From NCBI RefSeq assembly GCF_051486985.1, contig NZ_JAHVDV010000021.1, positions 28,349 through 92,348 on the forward strand: DNA of 64,000 nt, in the 5' to 3' direction. Each line of letters opens with the position of its first letter. Position 1 is the first letter of the stretch. This document shows positions 51,970 through 61,614 of the stretch, in pieces. Source of the DNA: CBFFRJ01 sp051486985 (lineage in GTDB: Bacteria; Pseudomonadota; Gammaproteobacteria; Enterobacterales; Enterobacteriaceae). The notes under the pieces are model-generated. The model had not been told where the DNA came from. It searched no databases and saw only the letters and a list, made by a program, of their open reading frames with translations. The translations under genes and the position numbers were made by a program.

Positions 51970-53459
51970 TGACGCGCCTGTTGAATCTGCGCGCGTACAT
52001 CCTGCAGGCTGGCTTCAATGCGACCCAACCAGTCGGCAGGAATGAACAGACATTTTTGCAGTTCGCTGAAACGGGTATGTTGCTGGTGCCAGAGCGTGTC
52101 CAGTGCTTCCAGTTGCTGCGTGACCTCTTCCGGCACGCCGGTGCTGGTACCGCCAGGCAGGGCAAGACGCGACCCCTGCAAACTGACATCGCGGATCAGG
52201 ACGTTCAGGCCACCATCCACATCCAGATTTAACACCTGAGCAAAGCCGATCCCATTTAATTTGCCGCGGATCTCTCCCCCTTTTGCCAGCCATTGTGCCA
52301 GCGCCGCACGCTCGATAGTCACATGAATGACCTGCATGTCGTGAAGCTTAAGGGGTTGCTGAAGGAGCAGAGTGAGCGTGGTGTCCTGAAGATCGTCCGG
52401 CAAATCATAGTGCGGCCGACGACTGAACATCCCTCCCTGGCGCGTGACTTTTAGCGCGGTTTTATCACTTTGCTGTTGCTGAATCTGAATTCGGCGCTGC
52501 TCAATGGTCGCCAGTTGCGTCAACATGGTTTGCTGCTGCCAGGCGTGCCCGGTCATCAATATTTCCAGCTGATTTTTCAGTAATTGCATGTTCTGGGCGT
52601 CATACCAGAGACAATCTTTCAGCAGAATGAGGTCAACAGGGGCGACGGCATCGCGTCCACTGAAAAAGGCGCTGGCCTGCAAAAGATGAATGGCTTTTTT
52701 CCAGCGTCTGTCTGAGACGTATGGGGCATCAGGGAGGTTGTCGAGCTGCTGGCGGAGTAAATAGATAAGCTCGAAAACGGCATCAGGCAATTTCACCTGC
52801 ACAATTTCCTGCTGCCAGCGCGTGTACTCCTCATCGTTAATCTGCAAGTCCGCAGGCACGGGATTATCGTTCTCATCCTGCTGACTTATCAGCATGGAGC
52901 GAAAATTCCCCTTTTCCTGCACCTTATCCAGCCACAGGCGAATCAGCATACGGTCATAGAGCGCTTCAAGGCTGTTATCCGCCTCAGGCAGTTCGTTGGA
53001 GGCGGCGACCAGCAGACGCATCGGGATTTTCTCTTCACTGGCCCCGTTCCGGAAACGGCGTTCATTGATTGCCGTAAGCAGGGTATTGAGAATTGCCGGC
53101 CCCGCTTTCCAGATTTCATCAAGAAAGACGATCTCCGCCTCTGGCAAATAACCGTGCGTCAGGCGTTCATAACGACCTTCATCTTTCAGTGCCTGGATAG
53201 ATAAGGGACCAAAGACCTCTTCCGGGGTGGAAAAACGGGTCATGAGGTATTCAAATGCGCGGGCGTGTTTGAAGGCGAATTTCAGGCGGCGGGCGATCAG
53301 GCTTTTGGCTATACCTGGCGGGCCGAGAAGAAAAACGCTTTCGCCGCAGAGCGCAGCCAGTAAACACAGGCGAATAGCGTGGCTACGCTCAAAAAGACCC
53401 TTTTCCAGTGCGCTGCTGAGACGGGAAATTCTTTCTGCTAATAAATGTGAGTGAGCCAT
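51963..53459 (-). CDS. ravA: MoxR-type AAA+ ATPase RavA, 498 aa
   Basis: AAA+ core with Walker A GPPGIAKS, Walker B EIVFLDEIWK, sensor 1 ASNELPE, followed by the triple-helix and LARA domains. Length equals E. coli RavA. It forms hexamers, binds the lysine decarboxylase LdcI and works with ViaA. Confidence 0.96.
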   Translation of the reverse strand: MAHSHLLAERISRLSSALEKGLFERSHAIRLCLLAALCGESVFLLGPPGIAKSLIARRLKFAFKHARAFEYLMTRFSTPEEVFGPLSIQALKDEGRYERLTHGYLPEAEIVFLDEIWKAGPAILNTLLTAINERRFRNGASEEKIPMRLLVAASNELPEADNSLEALYDRMLIRLWLDKVQEKGNFRSMLISQQDENDNPVPADLQINDEEYTRWQQEIVQVKLPDAVFELIYLLRQQLDNLPDAPYVSDRRWKKAIHLLQASAFFSGRDAVAPVDLILLKDCLWYDAQNMQLLKNQLEILMTGHAWQQQTMLTQLATIEQRRIQIQQQQSDKTALKVTRQGGMFSRRPHYDLPDDLQDTTLTLLLQQPLKLHDMQVIHVTIERAALAQWLAKGGEIRGKLNGIGFAQVLNLDVDGGLNVLIRDVSLQGSRLALPGGTSTGVPEEVTQQLEALDTLWHQQHTRFSELQKCLFIPADWLGRIEASLQDVRAQIQQARQC

Positions 53460-53679
53460 AATTGATTTGCATCCTTCGCCGCGATTCCGGCTTGCCTGTG
53501 CGATTATAAACGTTTAGATAAAGGCTTGTAATAGACTGAACAATGGCATCATTTTCATTGCGCCAGAATAATGTGGTCGCATTTAGGGGTACGATTTAGC
53601 AAATAATCGTGCATACTGTGCGCTTTTTGTGGGCCAAGGGACTAAGCACACATTTGTCATTCAAACAAAAGATTAGTCT

Positions 53680-55548
53680 ATGAGCACTGATAATAAACAA
53701 TCGTTACCCGCGATAACACTCGCGGCAATTGGGGTTGTCTACGGTGATATCGGCACCAGCCCGCTTTATACTCTTCGTGAATGTCTGTCAGGTCAGTTTG
53801 GGTTTGGTGTTGAACGTGATGCCGTCTTTGGGTTCCTGTCGCTTATTTTCTGGCTACTGATACTTGTTGTTTCCATAAAATATCTCACTTTCGTGATGCG
53901 TGCAGATAATGCGGGAGAAGGCGGGATTCTGACGCTGATGTCTCTCGCCGGGCGAAATACGTCGGCACGGATGACCTCCGTGCTGGTGATCATGGGGCTC
54001 ATTGGCGGCAGCTTCTTCTATGGTGAAGTGGTGATAACGCCGGCCATCTCGGTCATGTCCGCCATTGAAGGGCTGGAGATTGTTGCTCCATCCCTTGAAA
54101 CCTGGACCGTCCCGCTTTCTATCGTCGTGTTGACGCTGCTGTTTGTTATCCAGAAGCACGGTACGGGGCTGGTGGGTAAACTCTTTGCGCCCATTATGCT
54201 CGCCTGGTTTTTGATTCTGGCTATGCTGGGCGCGCGCGGGATAATCTCAAACCCCGAAGTCCTGCAGGCGCTTAATCCGGTATGGGCTGTCCACTTTTTC
54301 CTGGAGTACAAGGCGGTTTCATTTGTTGCGCTGGGGGCCGTGGTGCTCTCTATTACCGGTGTTGAAGCGCTCTATGCCGATATGGGCCATTTCGGCAAAC
54401 TGCCGATCCGCGTGGCCTGGTTCCTGGTGGTACTGCCGTCACTGGTGCTGAACTATTTTGGCCAGGGCGCGCTGCTACTCAAAACACCGGAAGCCATTAA
54501 AAACCCCTTCTTCCTGCTTGCTCCCGACTGGGCGCTGATACCGATGCTGATTATCGCTACTCTGGCGACGGTCATCGCTTCACAGGCCGTTATCTCGGGC
54601 GTCTTTTCTTTAACTCGTCAGGCAGTGCGTCTGGGTTACCTGTCGCCGATGCGCATCATCCATACGTCAGAGATGGAGTCCGGGCAAATCTATATCCCCT
54701 TTGTTAACTGGTTGCTCTACTTTGCCGTGGTGGTTGTCATCGTAAGCTTTGAACACTCCAGTAACCTGGCGGCGGCCTACGGGATCGCCGTGACAGGAAC
54801 GATGGTGCTGACCTCCATTCTGTCGATGACCGTCGCGCGTAAAAACTGGCACTGGAACAAGCTGTTTGTGGGGCTGCTGCTGACCGGCTTCTTATGTATC
54901 GATATTCCCCTGTTTTCAGCGAACCTTGATAAGCTTTTGTCCGGTGGCTGGTTGCCGCTGAGTCTGGGGCTGGTGATGTTCGTTATCATGACAACCTGGA
55001 AGAGCGAACGTTTTCGCCTGCTGCGCCGGATGCATGAGCATGGTAACTCCCTGGAAGCAATGATAGCCTCGCTGGAGAAATCCCCGCCGGTACGCGTACC
55101 GGGCACTGCGGTTTATATGTCCCGCGCGCTGAACGTTATCCCGTTTGCCATGATGCACAACCTTAAGCACAACAAAGTGCTGCATGAGCGCGTCATTTTG
55201 CTGACGCTGCGGACGGAAGATGCGCCTTATGTTCACAACGTACGTCGTGTGCAAATCGAGCAGCTTTCACCGACGTTCTGGCGTGTGGTGGCCAGCTACG
55301 GCTGGCGTGAGACGCCCAATGTGGAAGAGGTATTTCACCGCTGCGGTCTGGAGGGGTTGAGCTGTCGCATGATGGAAACCTCCTTCTTCATGTCACATGA
55401 GTCGCTCATCGTTGGCAAACGCCCCTGGTATTTGCGGCTGCGTGGCAAGCTTTATTTGCTCCTCCAGCGTAATGCGTTGCGGGCGCCCGATCAGTTTGAA
55501 ATCCCGCCTAACCGGGTAATTGAGCTCGGTACTCAGGTCGAAATCTAA
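53680..55548 (+). CDS. kup: Potassium uptake protein Kup (TrkD), 622 aa
   Basis: HAK/KUP/KT family with 12 membrane helices (about 1-430), including GVVYGDIGTSPLYTLRE, the family signature, and a cytoplasmic C-terminal domain. Length equals E. coli Kup. It takes up K+ (and Cs+) by proton symport. It is divergent from ravA. Confidence 0.98.
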   Translation: MSTDNKQSLPAITLAAIGVVYGDIGTSPLYTLRECLSGQFGFGVERDAVFGFLSLIFWLLILVVSIKYLTFVMRADNAGEGGILTLMSLAGRNTSARMTSVLVIMGLIGGSFFYGEVVITPAISVMSAIEGLEIVAPSLETWTVPLSIVVLTLLFVIQKHGTGLVGKLFAPIMLAWFLILAMLGARGIISNPEVLQALNPVWAVHFFLEYKAVSFVALGAVVLSITGVEALYADMGHFGKLPIRVAWFLVVLPSLVLNYFGQGALLLKTPEAIKNPFFLLAPDWALIPMLIIATLATVIASQAVISGVFSLTRQAVRLGYLSPMRIIHTSEMESGQIYIPFVNWLLYFAVVVVIVSFEHSSNLAAAYGIAVTGTMVLTSILSMTVARKNWHWNKLFVGLLLTGFLCIDIPLFSANLDKLLSGGWLPLSLGLVMFVIMTTWKSERFRLLRRMHEHGNSLEAMIASLEKSPPVRVPGTAVYMSRALNVIPFAMMHNLKHNKVLHERVILLTLRTEDAPYVHNVRRVQIEQLSPTFWRVVASYGWRETPNVEEVFHRCGLEGLSCRMMETSFFMSHESLIVGKRPWYLRLRGKLYLLLQRNALRAPDQFEIPPNRVIELGTQVEI

Positions 55549-55557
55549 CGACCTTTT

Positions 55558-55584
55558 AAAACCCCTCTTGATGAGGGGTTTTTG
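55558..55584 (+). terminator. kup terminator
   Basis: AAAACCCCTC-TTGAT-GAGGGGTTTTT, a strong Rho-independent terminator just after kup. Confidence 0.9.
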
Positions 55585-55644
55585 CATCTGGCTTCCTGCA
55601 GTTTTGCTTAAGAAAACCTGAAAACGTTCGCTTACTGCAACACG

Positions 55645-55660
55645 AGCGAAACGTTTCGAT
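55645..55660. promoter_or_regulatory. Second RbsR-type operator, upstream of the rbs promoter
   Basis: AGCGAAACGTTTCGAT matches the proximal operator at 15 of 16 positions and lies 79 bp upstream of it. It overlaps the CRP-like site at 55655. Confidence 0.65.
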
Positions 55661-55670
55661 ACCGATCACA
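55655..55670. promoter_or_regulatory. CRP-like site of the rbs promoter
   Basis: TTCGATACCGATCACA fits TGTGA-N6-TCACA with a perfect right half and a degenerate left half. It is centred about 61 bp before the inferred start, as for cAMP-CRP activation of rbs in E. coli. Confidence 0.55.
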
Positions 55671-55711
55671 CTTCTGTAACGCCACGGTGGTTTTCTGAAC
55701 ATTCTCAGGTT

Positions 55712-55739
55712 TACACTGAGAACAGCGAAACGTTTCGCT
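55712..55739 (+). promoter_or_regulatory. rbs promoter -10 and main RbsR operator
   Basis: TACACT (55712-55717) is the -10. It is followed by the perfect 16-bp palindrome AGCGAAACGTTTCGCT (55724-55739), which starts at about +1. It is the LacI/GalR-type operator bound by RbsR; ribose releases it. Confidence 0.88.
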
Positions 55740-55752
55740 AATGGAGCGTAAA

Positions 55753-56172
55753 ATGAAAAAAGGTACTGTTCTTAACTCAGAAATCTCGTCGGTTATCTCA
55801 CGTCTCGGTCATACCGATAGGCTGGTGGTGTGTGATGCAGGCTTACCTGTACCATCCAGTACGCAGCGGATTGATATGGCGTTAACGCAGGGTGTACCTG
55901 GTTTTATGCAGGTACTCGACGTGGTTACGGCAGAAATGCAGGTTGAGGCAGCTATCATTGCAACGGAAATTCAGGAACATAATCCGCAGCTCCACGAAAC
56001 GTTGCTCAAGCATATTGAGCAGCTGCAACAACACCAGGGTAATACTATAAATGTTCGTTATGTGACTCACGAACAATTCAAAAAACAGACCGCGGACAGT
56101 CAGGCGGTTATTCGCAGCGGGGAGTGTTCCCCGTATGCGAATATCATTCTTTGTGCTGGCGTGACCTTCTGA
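55753..56172 (+). CDS. rbsD: D-ribose pyranase RbsD, 139 aa
   Basis: RbsD/FucU fold; MKKGTVLNSEISSVISRLGHTD with catalytic His20 region and C-terminal SGECSPYANIILCAGVTF. Starting at ATG 55753 (GGAG upstream) gives the E. coli length; an ATG at 55741 overlaps the operator end. It converts beta-pyranose to beta-furanose ribose. First gene of the operon. Confidence 0.97.
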   Translation: MKKGTVLNSEISSVISRLGHTDRLVVCDAGLPVPSSTQRIDMALTQGVPGFMQVLDVVTAEMQVEAAIIATEIQEHNPQLHETLLKHIEQLQQHQGNTINVRYVTHEQFKKQTADSQAVIRSGECSPYANIILCAGVTF

Positions 56173-56182
56173 GGCCGAGGGT

Positions 56183-57688
56183 ATGGACGCATTACTGCAA
56201 CTTAAGGGAATCGACAAAGCATTCCCGGGGGTTAAAGCCCTCTCCGGCGCAGCGCTGAATGTTTACGCGGGCCGCGTTATGGCGCTGGTCGGCGAAAACG
56301 GCGCGGGTAAATCCACCATGATGAAAGTGCTGACCGGTATCTACATGCGTGATGCCGGTTCACTGCTGTGGCTGGGGAAAGAGACCACCTTCACCGGTCC
56401 AAAATCCTCTCAGGAAGCCGGTATCGGTATTATTCACCAGGAACTTAACCTGATTCCGCAACTGACCATTGCGGAAAACATTTTTCTTGGCCGTGAGTTT
56501 GTCGGACGTTTTGGCAAAATCGACTGGAAAAGAATGTATGCCGAAGCCAATACGCTGCTCGCAAAGCTGAACTTACGCTTTAAAAGCGACAGGCTGGTGG
56601 GCGAGCTGTCCATTGGCGATCAGCAGATGGTAGAAATTGCCAAAGTGCTGAGTTACGAGTCGCAAGTTATCGTAATGGATGAGCCAACCGATGCGCTGAC
56701 GGATACGGAAACCGAATCTCTGTTCCGGGTTATCCGTGAGCTGAAAGCGCAGGGGCGCGGCATCGTCTATATCTCCCACCGCATGAAAGAGATCTTCGAG
56801 ATTTGCGATGATGTCACCGTGTTCCGTGACGGGCAGTTTATCGCGGAGCGGGAAGTCGCATCCCTTAGCGAAGATTCACTGATAGAAATGATGGTTGGCC
56901 GCAAGCTGGAAGATCAGTATCCGCGCCTCGATAAAGCGCCGGGTGATGTTCGCCTGAAAGTGGACAACCTCTGTGGTCCTGGCGTTCATGACGTCTCCTT
57001 TACGTTGCGCAAGGGCGAAATTCTGGGCGTGGCCGGGCTGATGGGCGCCGGACGCACCGAACTGATGAAAGTGCTTTACGGCGCGATGCCACGCACCAGC
57101 GGCTATGTCACGCTGGATGGGCATGAAGTGGTCACTCGCTCTCCGCAGGACGGTCTGGCAAACGGGATTGTTTACATTTCCGAAGACCGTAAGCGCGATG
57201 GCTTAGTGCTGGGCATGTCGGTTAAAGAGAACATGTCGCTGACGGCGCTGGGTTATTTCAGCCGTACCGGCGGAAATCTTAAACATAAAGATGAACAGCA
57301 GGCCGTCAGCGATTTCATACGCTTGTTCAATGTCAAAACCCCGTCGATGGAGCAGGCTATCGGGCTGCTTTCCGGGGGGAATCAGCAAAAGGTTGCTATT
57401 GCGCGCGGGCTAATGACGCGCCCGAAAGTGTTGATTCTCGACGAGCCGACCCGCGGCGTGGACGTGGGAGCGAAAAAAGAGATTTATCAGCTGATTAACC
57501 AGTTCAAGGCCGATGGCCTGAGCATCATTCTGGTCTCGTCCGAGATGCCAGAAGTATTAGGCATGAGCGATCGCATTATCGTCATGCATGAAGGGCATCT
57601 CGGCGGTGAATTCACTCGCGAGCAGGCCACCCAGGAAGTTCTGATGGCTGCCGCTGTGGGCAAGCTTAATCGCGTGAATCAGGAGTAA
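56183..57688 (+). CDS. rbsA: Ribose ABC transporter ATPase RbsA, 501 aa
   Basis: Two fused ABC ATPase domains. The first has GENGAGKST and the VMDEPTDAL Walker B; the second has GLMGAGRTE (degenerate P-loop) and LSGGNQQK with LDEPTRGVD. Typical of carbohydrate type-2 ABC importers. Length equals E. coli RbsA. Confidence 0.97.
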   Translation: MDALLQLKGIDKAFPGVKALSGAALNVYAGRVMALVGENGAGKSTMMKVLTGIYMRDAGSLLWLGKETTFTGPKSSQEAGIGIIHQELNLIPQLTIAENIFLGREFVGRFGKIDWKRMYAEANTLLAKLNLRFKSDRLVGELSIGDQQMVEIAKVLSYESQVIVMDEPTDALTDTETESLFRVIRELKAQGRGIVYISHRMKEIFEICDDVTVFRDGQFIAEREVASLSEDSLIEMMVGRKLEDQYPRLDKAPGDVRLKVDNLCGPGVHDVSFTLRKGEILGVAGLMGAGRTELMKVLYGAMPRTSGYVTLDGHEVVTRSPQDGLANGIVYISEDRKRDGLVLGMSVKENMSLTALGYFSRTGGNLKHKDEQQAVSDFIRLFNVKTPSMEQAIGLLSGGNQQKVAIARGLMTRPKVLILDEPTRGVDVGAKKEIYQLINQFKADGLSIILVSSEMPEVLGMSDRIIVMHEGHLGGEFTREQATQEVLMAAAVGKLNRVNQE

Positions 57689-57692
57689 GAAG

Positions 57693-58658
57693 ATGACTAC
57701 CCAGGCTGTTTCTGGTCGCCGCTATTTCACCAAAGCGTGGTTGATGGAGCAAAAATCGCTGATCGCCTTACTGGTGCTGATTGCCATTGTGTCGACGCTG
57801 AGCCCAAACTTTTTTACCGTTAATAACCTGTTGAATATCCTGCAACAGACTTCGGTCAACGCCATTATGGCGGTTGGCATGACGCTGGTCATTTTGACTT
57901 CCGGAATCGACCTGTCCGTCGGTTCCCTGCTGGCACTGACCGGTGCGGTCGCCGCGTCGCTGGTTGGCATGGAAGTGAATGCGCTGGTGGCTGTCGCCGC
58001 CGCCCTGGCTTTAGGCGCCGCTATCGGTGCGGTCACGGGGGTGATTGTGGCGAAAGGGCGTGTACAGGCCTTTATTGCCACACTGGTTATGATGCTATTA
58101 CTGCGTGGCGTTACGCTGGTATATACCAACGGCAGCCCGATGAATACGGGCTTTACGGAGAATGCCGATATTTTCGGCTGGTTCGGTATTGGCCGTCCGC
58201 TGGGAGTACCGACGCCTATCTGGATTATGGCCGTGGTCTTTATCGCGACCTGGTATTTGCTGCACCACACCCGTCTTGGCCGCTATATTTATGCGCTAGG
58301 GGGGAACGAAGCGGCAACGCGCTTGTCAGGCATCAGTGTCGATAAGGTAAAAGTTATCGTCTATTCCCTGAGCGGTTTACTGGCGGCGTTAGCAGGTATT
58401 ATCGAGGTGGCTCGCCTCTCGTCGGCGCAGCCCGTTGCCGGAACCGGTTATGAACTGGACGCTATCGCTGCCGTCGTTTTAGGGGGGACCAGTCTGGCTG
58501 GGGGTAAGGGGCGCATCGTGGGAACACTGATCGGTGCACTTATCCTAGGGTTCCTGAGCAATGGATTGAATTTATTAGGTATTTCTTCCTATTACCAGAT
58601 GATCGTTAAAGCAGTTGTGATTCTGCTCGCGGTGCTGGTAGACAACAAAAAGCAGTAA
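57693..58658 (+). CDS. rbsC: Ribose ABC transporter permease RbsC, 321 aa
   Basis: About ten hydrophobic helices of the BPD_transp_2 family; GIDLSVGSLLALTGAV and VLGGTSLAGGKGRI are family hallmarks. Length equals E. coli RbsC. Lies 4 bp after rbsA. Confidence 0.97.
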   Translation: MTTQAVSGRRYFTKAWLMEQKSLIALLVLIAIVSTLSPNFFTVNNLLNILQQTSVNAIMAVGMTLVILTSGIDLSVGSLLALTGAVAASLVGMEVNALVAVAAALALGAAIGAVTGVIVAKGRVQAFIATLVMMLLLRGVTLVYTNGSPMNTGFTENADIFGWFGIGRPLGVPTPIWIMAVVFIATWYLLHHTRLGRYIYALGGNEAATRLSGISVDKVKVIVYSLSGLLAALAGIIEVARLSSAQPVAGTGYELDAIAAVVLGGTSLAGGKGRIVGTLIGALILGFLSNGLNLLGISSYYQMIVKAVVILLAVLVDNKKQ

Positions 58659-58685
58659 TTACCTACACTACAGGACATCATGAAT

Positions 58686-59576
58686 ATGAACATGAAAAAA
58701 CTGGCTCTTCTGGTTTCTGCTGTTGCACTGAGCGCCACCGTAAGCGCAAATGCGATGGCGAAGGAGTCGATTGCACTGGTCGTATCGACCCTGAACAACC
58801 CGTTCTTTGTTAGCCTGAAAGACGGTGCGCAGAAAGAAGCAGACAAACTGGGTTACGACCTGGTGGTGTTGGACTCCCAGAACAACCCGGCGAAAGAGCT
58901 GGCGAACGTTCAGGATTTGACTGTACGTGGTACCAAACTGCTGTTGATCAACCCAACGGATTCCGATGCGGTAGGTAATGCCGTGAAGATGGCCAACCAG
59001 GCGAAAATCCCGGTTATCACTCTTGACCGTGCGGCAGCGCAGGGCGAAGTGGTCAGCCATATCGCCTCTGATAACGTGCTGGGCGGCAAAATTGCGGGTG
59101 ACTACATCGCTAAGAAAGCCGGTGAAGGTGCAAAAGTCATTGAACTGCAGGGTATTGCAGGAACGTCCGCCGCGCGTGAGCGTGGTGAAGGTTTCCAGCA
59201 GGCCGTTGCCGCACATAAATTCAACGTACTGGCCAGCCAGCCCGCTGATTTTGACCGTACCAAAGGTCTGAACGTCATGCAGAACCTGCTGACTGCACAT
59301 CCTGATGTGCAGGCCGTATTCGCGCAGAACGATGAAATGGCGCTGGGGGCGATGCGCGCTCTGCAAACGGCAGGTAAATCCGATGTTATGGTCGTCGGTT
59401 TTGACGGCACGCCGGATGGCGAAAAAGCAGTGAACGATGGGAAAATGGCGGCGACCATCGCGCAGTTACCTGAGCAGATCGGCGCGAAAGGCGTTGAAAC
59501 GGCAGATAAGGTACTGAAAGGCGAAAAAGTATACGCCAAAATCCCGGTTGACCTGAAACTGGTTATTAAACAGTAA
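58686..59576 (+). CDS. rbsB: Periplasmic ribose-binding protein RbsB, 296 aa
   Basis: Signal peptide (MNMKKLALLVSAVALSATVSANAMA) and type I periplasmic-binding fold with STLNNPFFVSLKDGAQ and GFDGTPDG. ATG 58680 is an alternative start, with AGGA only 4 bp upstream; 58686 gives the E. coli length. It delivers ribose to RbsAC and is the chemoreceptor ligand for Trg. Confidence 0.96.
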   Translation: MNMKKLALLVSAVALSATVSANAMAKESIALVVSTLNNPFFVSLKDGAQKEADKLGYDLVVLDSQNNPAKELANVQDLTVRGTKLLLINPTDSDAVGNAVKMANQAKIPVITLDRAAAQGEVVSHIASDNVLGGKIAGDYIAKKAGEGAKVIELQGIAGTSAARERGEGFQQAVAAHKFNVLASQPADFDRTKGLNVMQNLLTAHPDVQAVFAQNDEMALGAMRALQTAGKSDVMVVGFDGTPDGEKAVNDGKMAATIAQLPEQIGAKGVETADKVLKGEKVYAKIPVDLKLVIKQ

Positions 59577-59584
59577 GACGGTTC

Positions 59585-59618
59585 AGACTCTCCCAAAGGA
59601 GTGAGAGCGGGAGAGTCT
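59585..59618 (+). terminator. rbsB-rbsK intercistronic hairpin
   Basis: AGACTCTCCC ... GGGAGAGTCT is a perfect 10-bp stem with TTTAT following. It probably acts as a partial terminator and stabiliser, giving more RbsB than RbsK and RbsR. Confidence 0.75.
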
Positions 59619-59685
59619 TTATAAAAGAAACGCAGGGCACGCGCCATTCATGCAGGGGTGGCGCATAGTAATGGACAAGCTCATC

Positions 59686-60615
59686 ATGAAAACCACTGGC
59701 AAACTCGTCGTCCTTGGCAGCATTAATGCCGATCACATTCTCAACCTTGACGCTTTCCCTACGCCCGGAGAAACCGTTACCGGTAGTCAGTATCAAGTCG
59801 CCTTCGGCGGTAAGGGCGCAAATCAGGCCGTCGCTGCCGGACGCAGCGGTGCGGACATCGCATTTATTGCCTGTACCGGTGATGACGATACCGGTGAACG
59901 TGTTCGTCAGCAGCTGAGCAGCGATAATATTGATATCTCCCCGGTCAGCGTCATTGACGGTGAATCCACTGGGGTTGCGCTGATTTTCGTCAACGGCGAA
60001 GGTGAGAATGTCATCGGTATTCATGCGGGTGCCAATGCTGCACTGTCAGTTGAACGCGTAGAGGCTCAACGTGACATTATTGCTCAGGCCTCCGCGTTAC
60101 TCATGCAACTGGAATCCCCGGTTGAGAGCGTCCTGGCTGCCGCTCGTATTGCTCATGAGAATAACACTAGGGTCGCCCTTAATCCGGCGCCGGCACGTGC
60201 GCTTTCCGATGAACTGCTGGCGTTAGTAGACATCATTACTCCCAATGAAACGGAAGCCGAGAAACTGACCGGTATCCGGGTAAATAACGATGAAGATGCA
60301 TCAAATGCGGCACAGGTATTACATGCCAAAGGCATTGATACGGTCATCATTACCCTGGGCAGTCGTGGCGTATGGGCGAGCGTGAAGGGCCAGGGGCGTC
60401 GTGTTCCGGGGTTTAGCGTTAAAGCCATTGATACCATCGCGGCGGGTGACACCTTTAACGGTGCGCTGATGACGGCATTACTGGAAAACCTTGCGCTCGA
60501 CGAGGCGATTCGATTTGCTCATGCGGCCGCTGCTATCGCGGTGACCCGTAAAGGCGCGCAACCTTCAGTGCCGTGGCGCAAAGAAATTGACGATTTCCTC
60601 GCTCAGCAGGGGTGA
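59686..60615 (+). CDS. rbsK: Ribokinase RbsK, 309 aa
   Basis: PfkB family: GSINADHIL, FGGKGANQAVAAGR and the C-terminal signature DTIAAGDTFNGAL with catalytic Asp. Starting at ATG 59686 gives 309 aa, exactly the E. coli length; ATG 59671 is possible. It phosphorylates ribose to ribose-5-P. Confidence 0.96.
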   Translation: MKTTGKLVVLGSINADHILNLDAFPTPGETVTGSQYQVAFGGKGANQAVAAGRSGADIAFIACTGDDDTGERVRQQLSSDNIDISPVSVIDGESTGVALIFVNGEGENVIGIHAGANAALSVERVEAQRDIIAQASALLMQLESPVESVLAAARIAHENNTRVALNPAPARALSDELLALVDIITPNETEAEKLTGIRVNNDEDASNAAQVLHAKGIDTVIITLGSRGVWASVKGQGRRVPGFSVKAIDTIAAGDTFNGALMTALLENLALDEAIRFAHAAAAIAVTRKGAQPSVPWRKEIDDFLAQQG

Positions 60616-60618
60616 CTA

Positions 60619-61611
60619 TTGGCTACGATGAAGGATGTGGCCCGCGTGGCGGGTGTCTCTACCTCGACCGTTTCACATGTCATCAATAACGATCGCTTTG
60701 TCAGTGATGCTATTCGCGAAAAGGTGGAGTCAGCGATTAAGGCGTTAAATTATGCGCCCTCTGCGCTGGCACGCAGTCTGAAAATCAATCAGACCCGTAC
60801 CATCGGAATGTTGATCACGGCCAGTAGCAACCCCTTTTATTCTGAGCTGGTGAGAGGGGTGGAGCGAAGCTGTTTTGAGCGGGGATACAGCCTCGTGCTT
60901 TGTAACACCGAGGGCGATGAACAGCGTATGAATCGCAATCTCGAAACGCTCATGCAAAAGCGTGTCGATGGCCTTCTGCTTTTATGTACGGAAACCCACC
61001 AACCTTCTCAGGAAATACTTAAGCGTTATCCCTCTGTTCCCACCGTCATGATGGACTGGGCACCGTTCGACGGCGACAGCGATCTGATTCAGGACAACTC
61101 TCTGCTTGGTGGTGACATGGCGACGCGATACCTGATCCGCAAAGGTCACCGACATATCGCCTGCATCACCGGGCCTCTGGATAAAACGCCCGCACGTCTG
61201 CGTCTGGAAGGTTACAGAGCGGCGATGGCGAACGCGGGCCTGACCATCCAGGATGGCGATGAAATTATTGGCGATTTTGAATTCGGCGGAGGGCTGGAAG
61301 CGATGCAAACGCTGCTGTCACGTGACAGGCGTCCTCAGGCGGTGTTCATTGGCAACGATGCTATGGCCGTTGGCGCTTATCAGGCGCTTTACCAGGCCGG
61401 ACTCAGGGTGCCTGAAGATATCGCAATCGTTGGTTACGATGATATTGAACTGGCGCGCTACATGACGCCGCCGCTGACGACCATCCATCAGCCAAAAGAT
61501 GAGTTGGGTGAACTGGCCATTGACGTGTTGATTCATCGCATCGCCGATCCTACGCAACAGCAGCAGCGCTTGCAGTTGACGCCGGTGCTGATAGAGCGAG
61601 GATCGGCCTAG
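60619..61611 (+). CDS. rbsR: LacI-family ribose operon repressor RbsR, 330 aa
   Basis: N-terminal HTH (MATMKDVARVAGVSTSTVSHVINNDRF) and ribose-binding domain; length equals E. coli RbsR. It starts with TTG at 60619 behind AGGGGTGA, 3 bp after rbsK. It binds the palindromes at 55724 and probably 55645, and in E. coli also acts on purine genes. Confidence 0.96.
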   Translation: MATMKDVARVAGVSTSTVSHVINNDRFVSDAIREKVESAIKALNYAPSALARSLKINQTRTIGMLITASSNPFYSELVRGVERSCFERGYSLVLCNTEGDEQRMNRNLETLMQKRVDGLLLLCTETHQPSQEILKRYPSVPTVMMDWAPFDGDSDLIQDNSLLGGDMATRYLIRKGHRHIACITGPLDKTPARLRLEGYRAAMANAGLTIQDGDEIIGDFEFGGGLEAMQTLLSRDRRPQAVFIGNDAMAVGAYQALYQAGLRVPEDIAIVGYDDIELARYMTPPLTTIHQPKDELGELAIDVLIHRIADPTQQQQRLQLTPVLIERGSA

Positions 61612-61614
61612 CGG

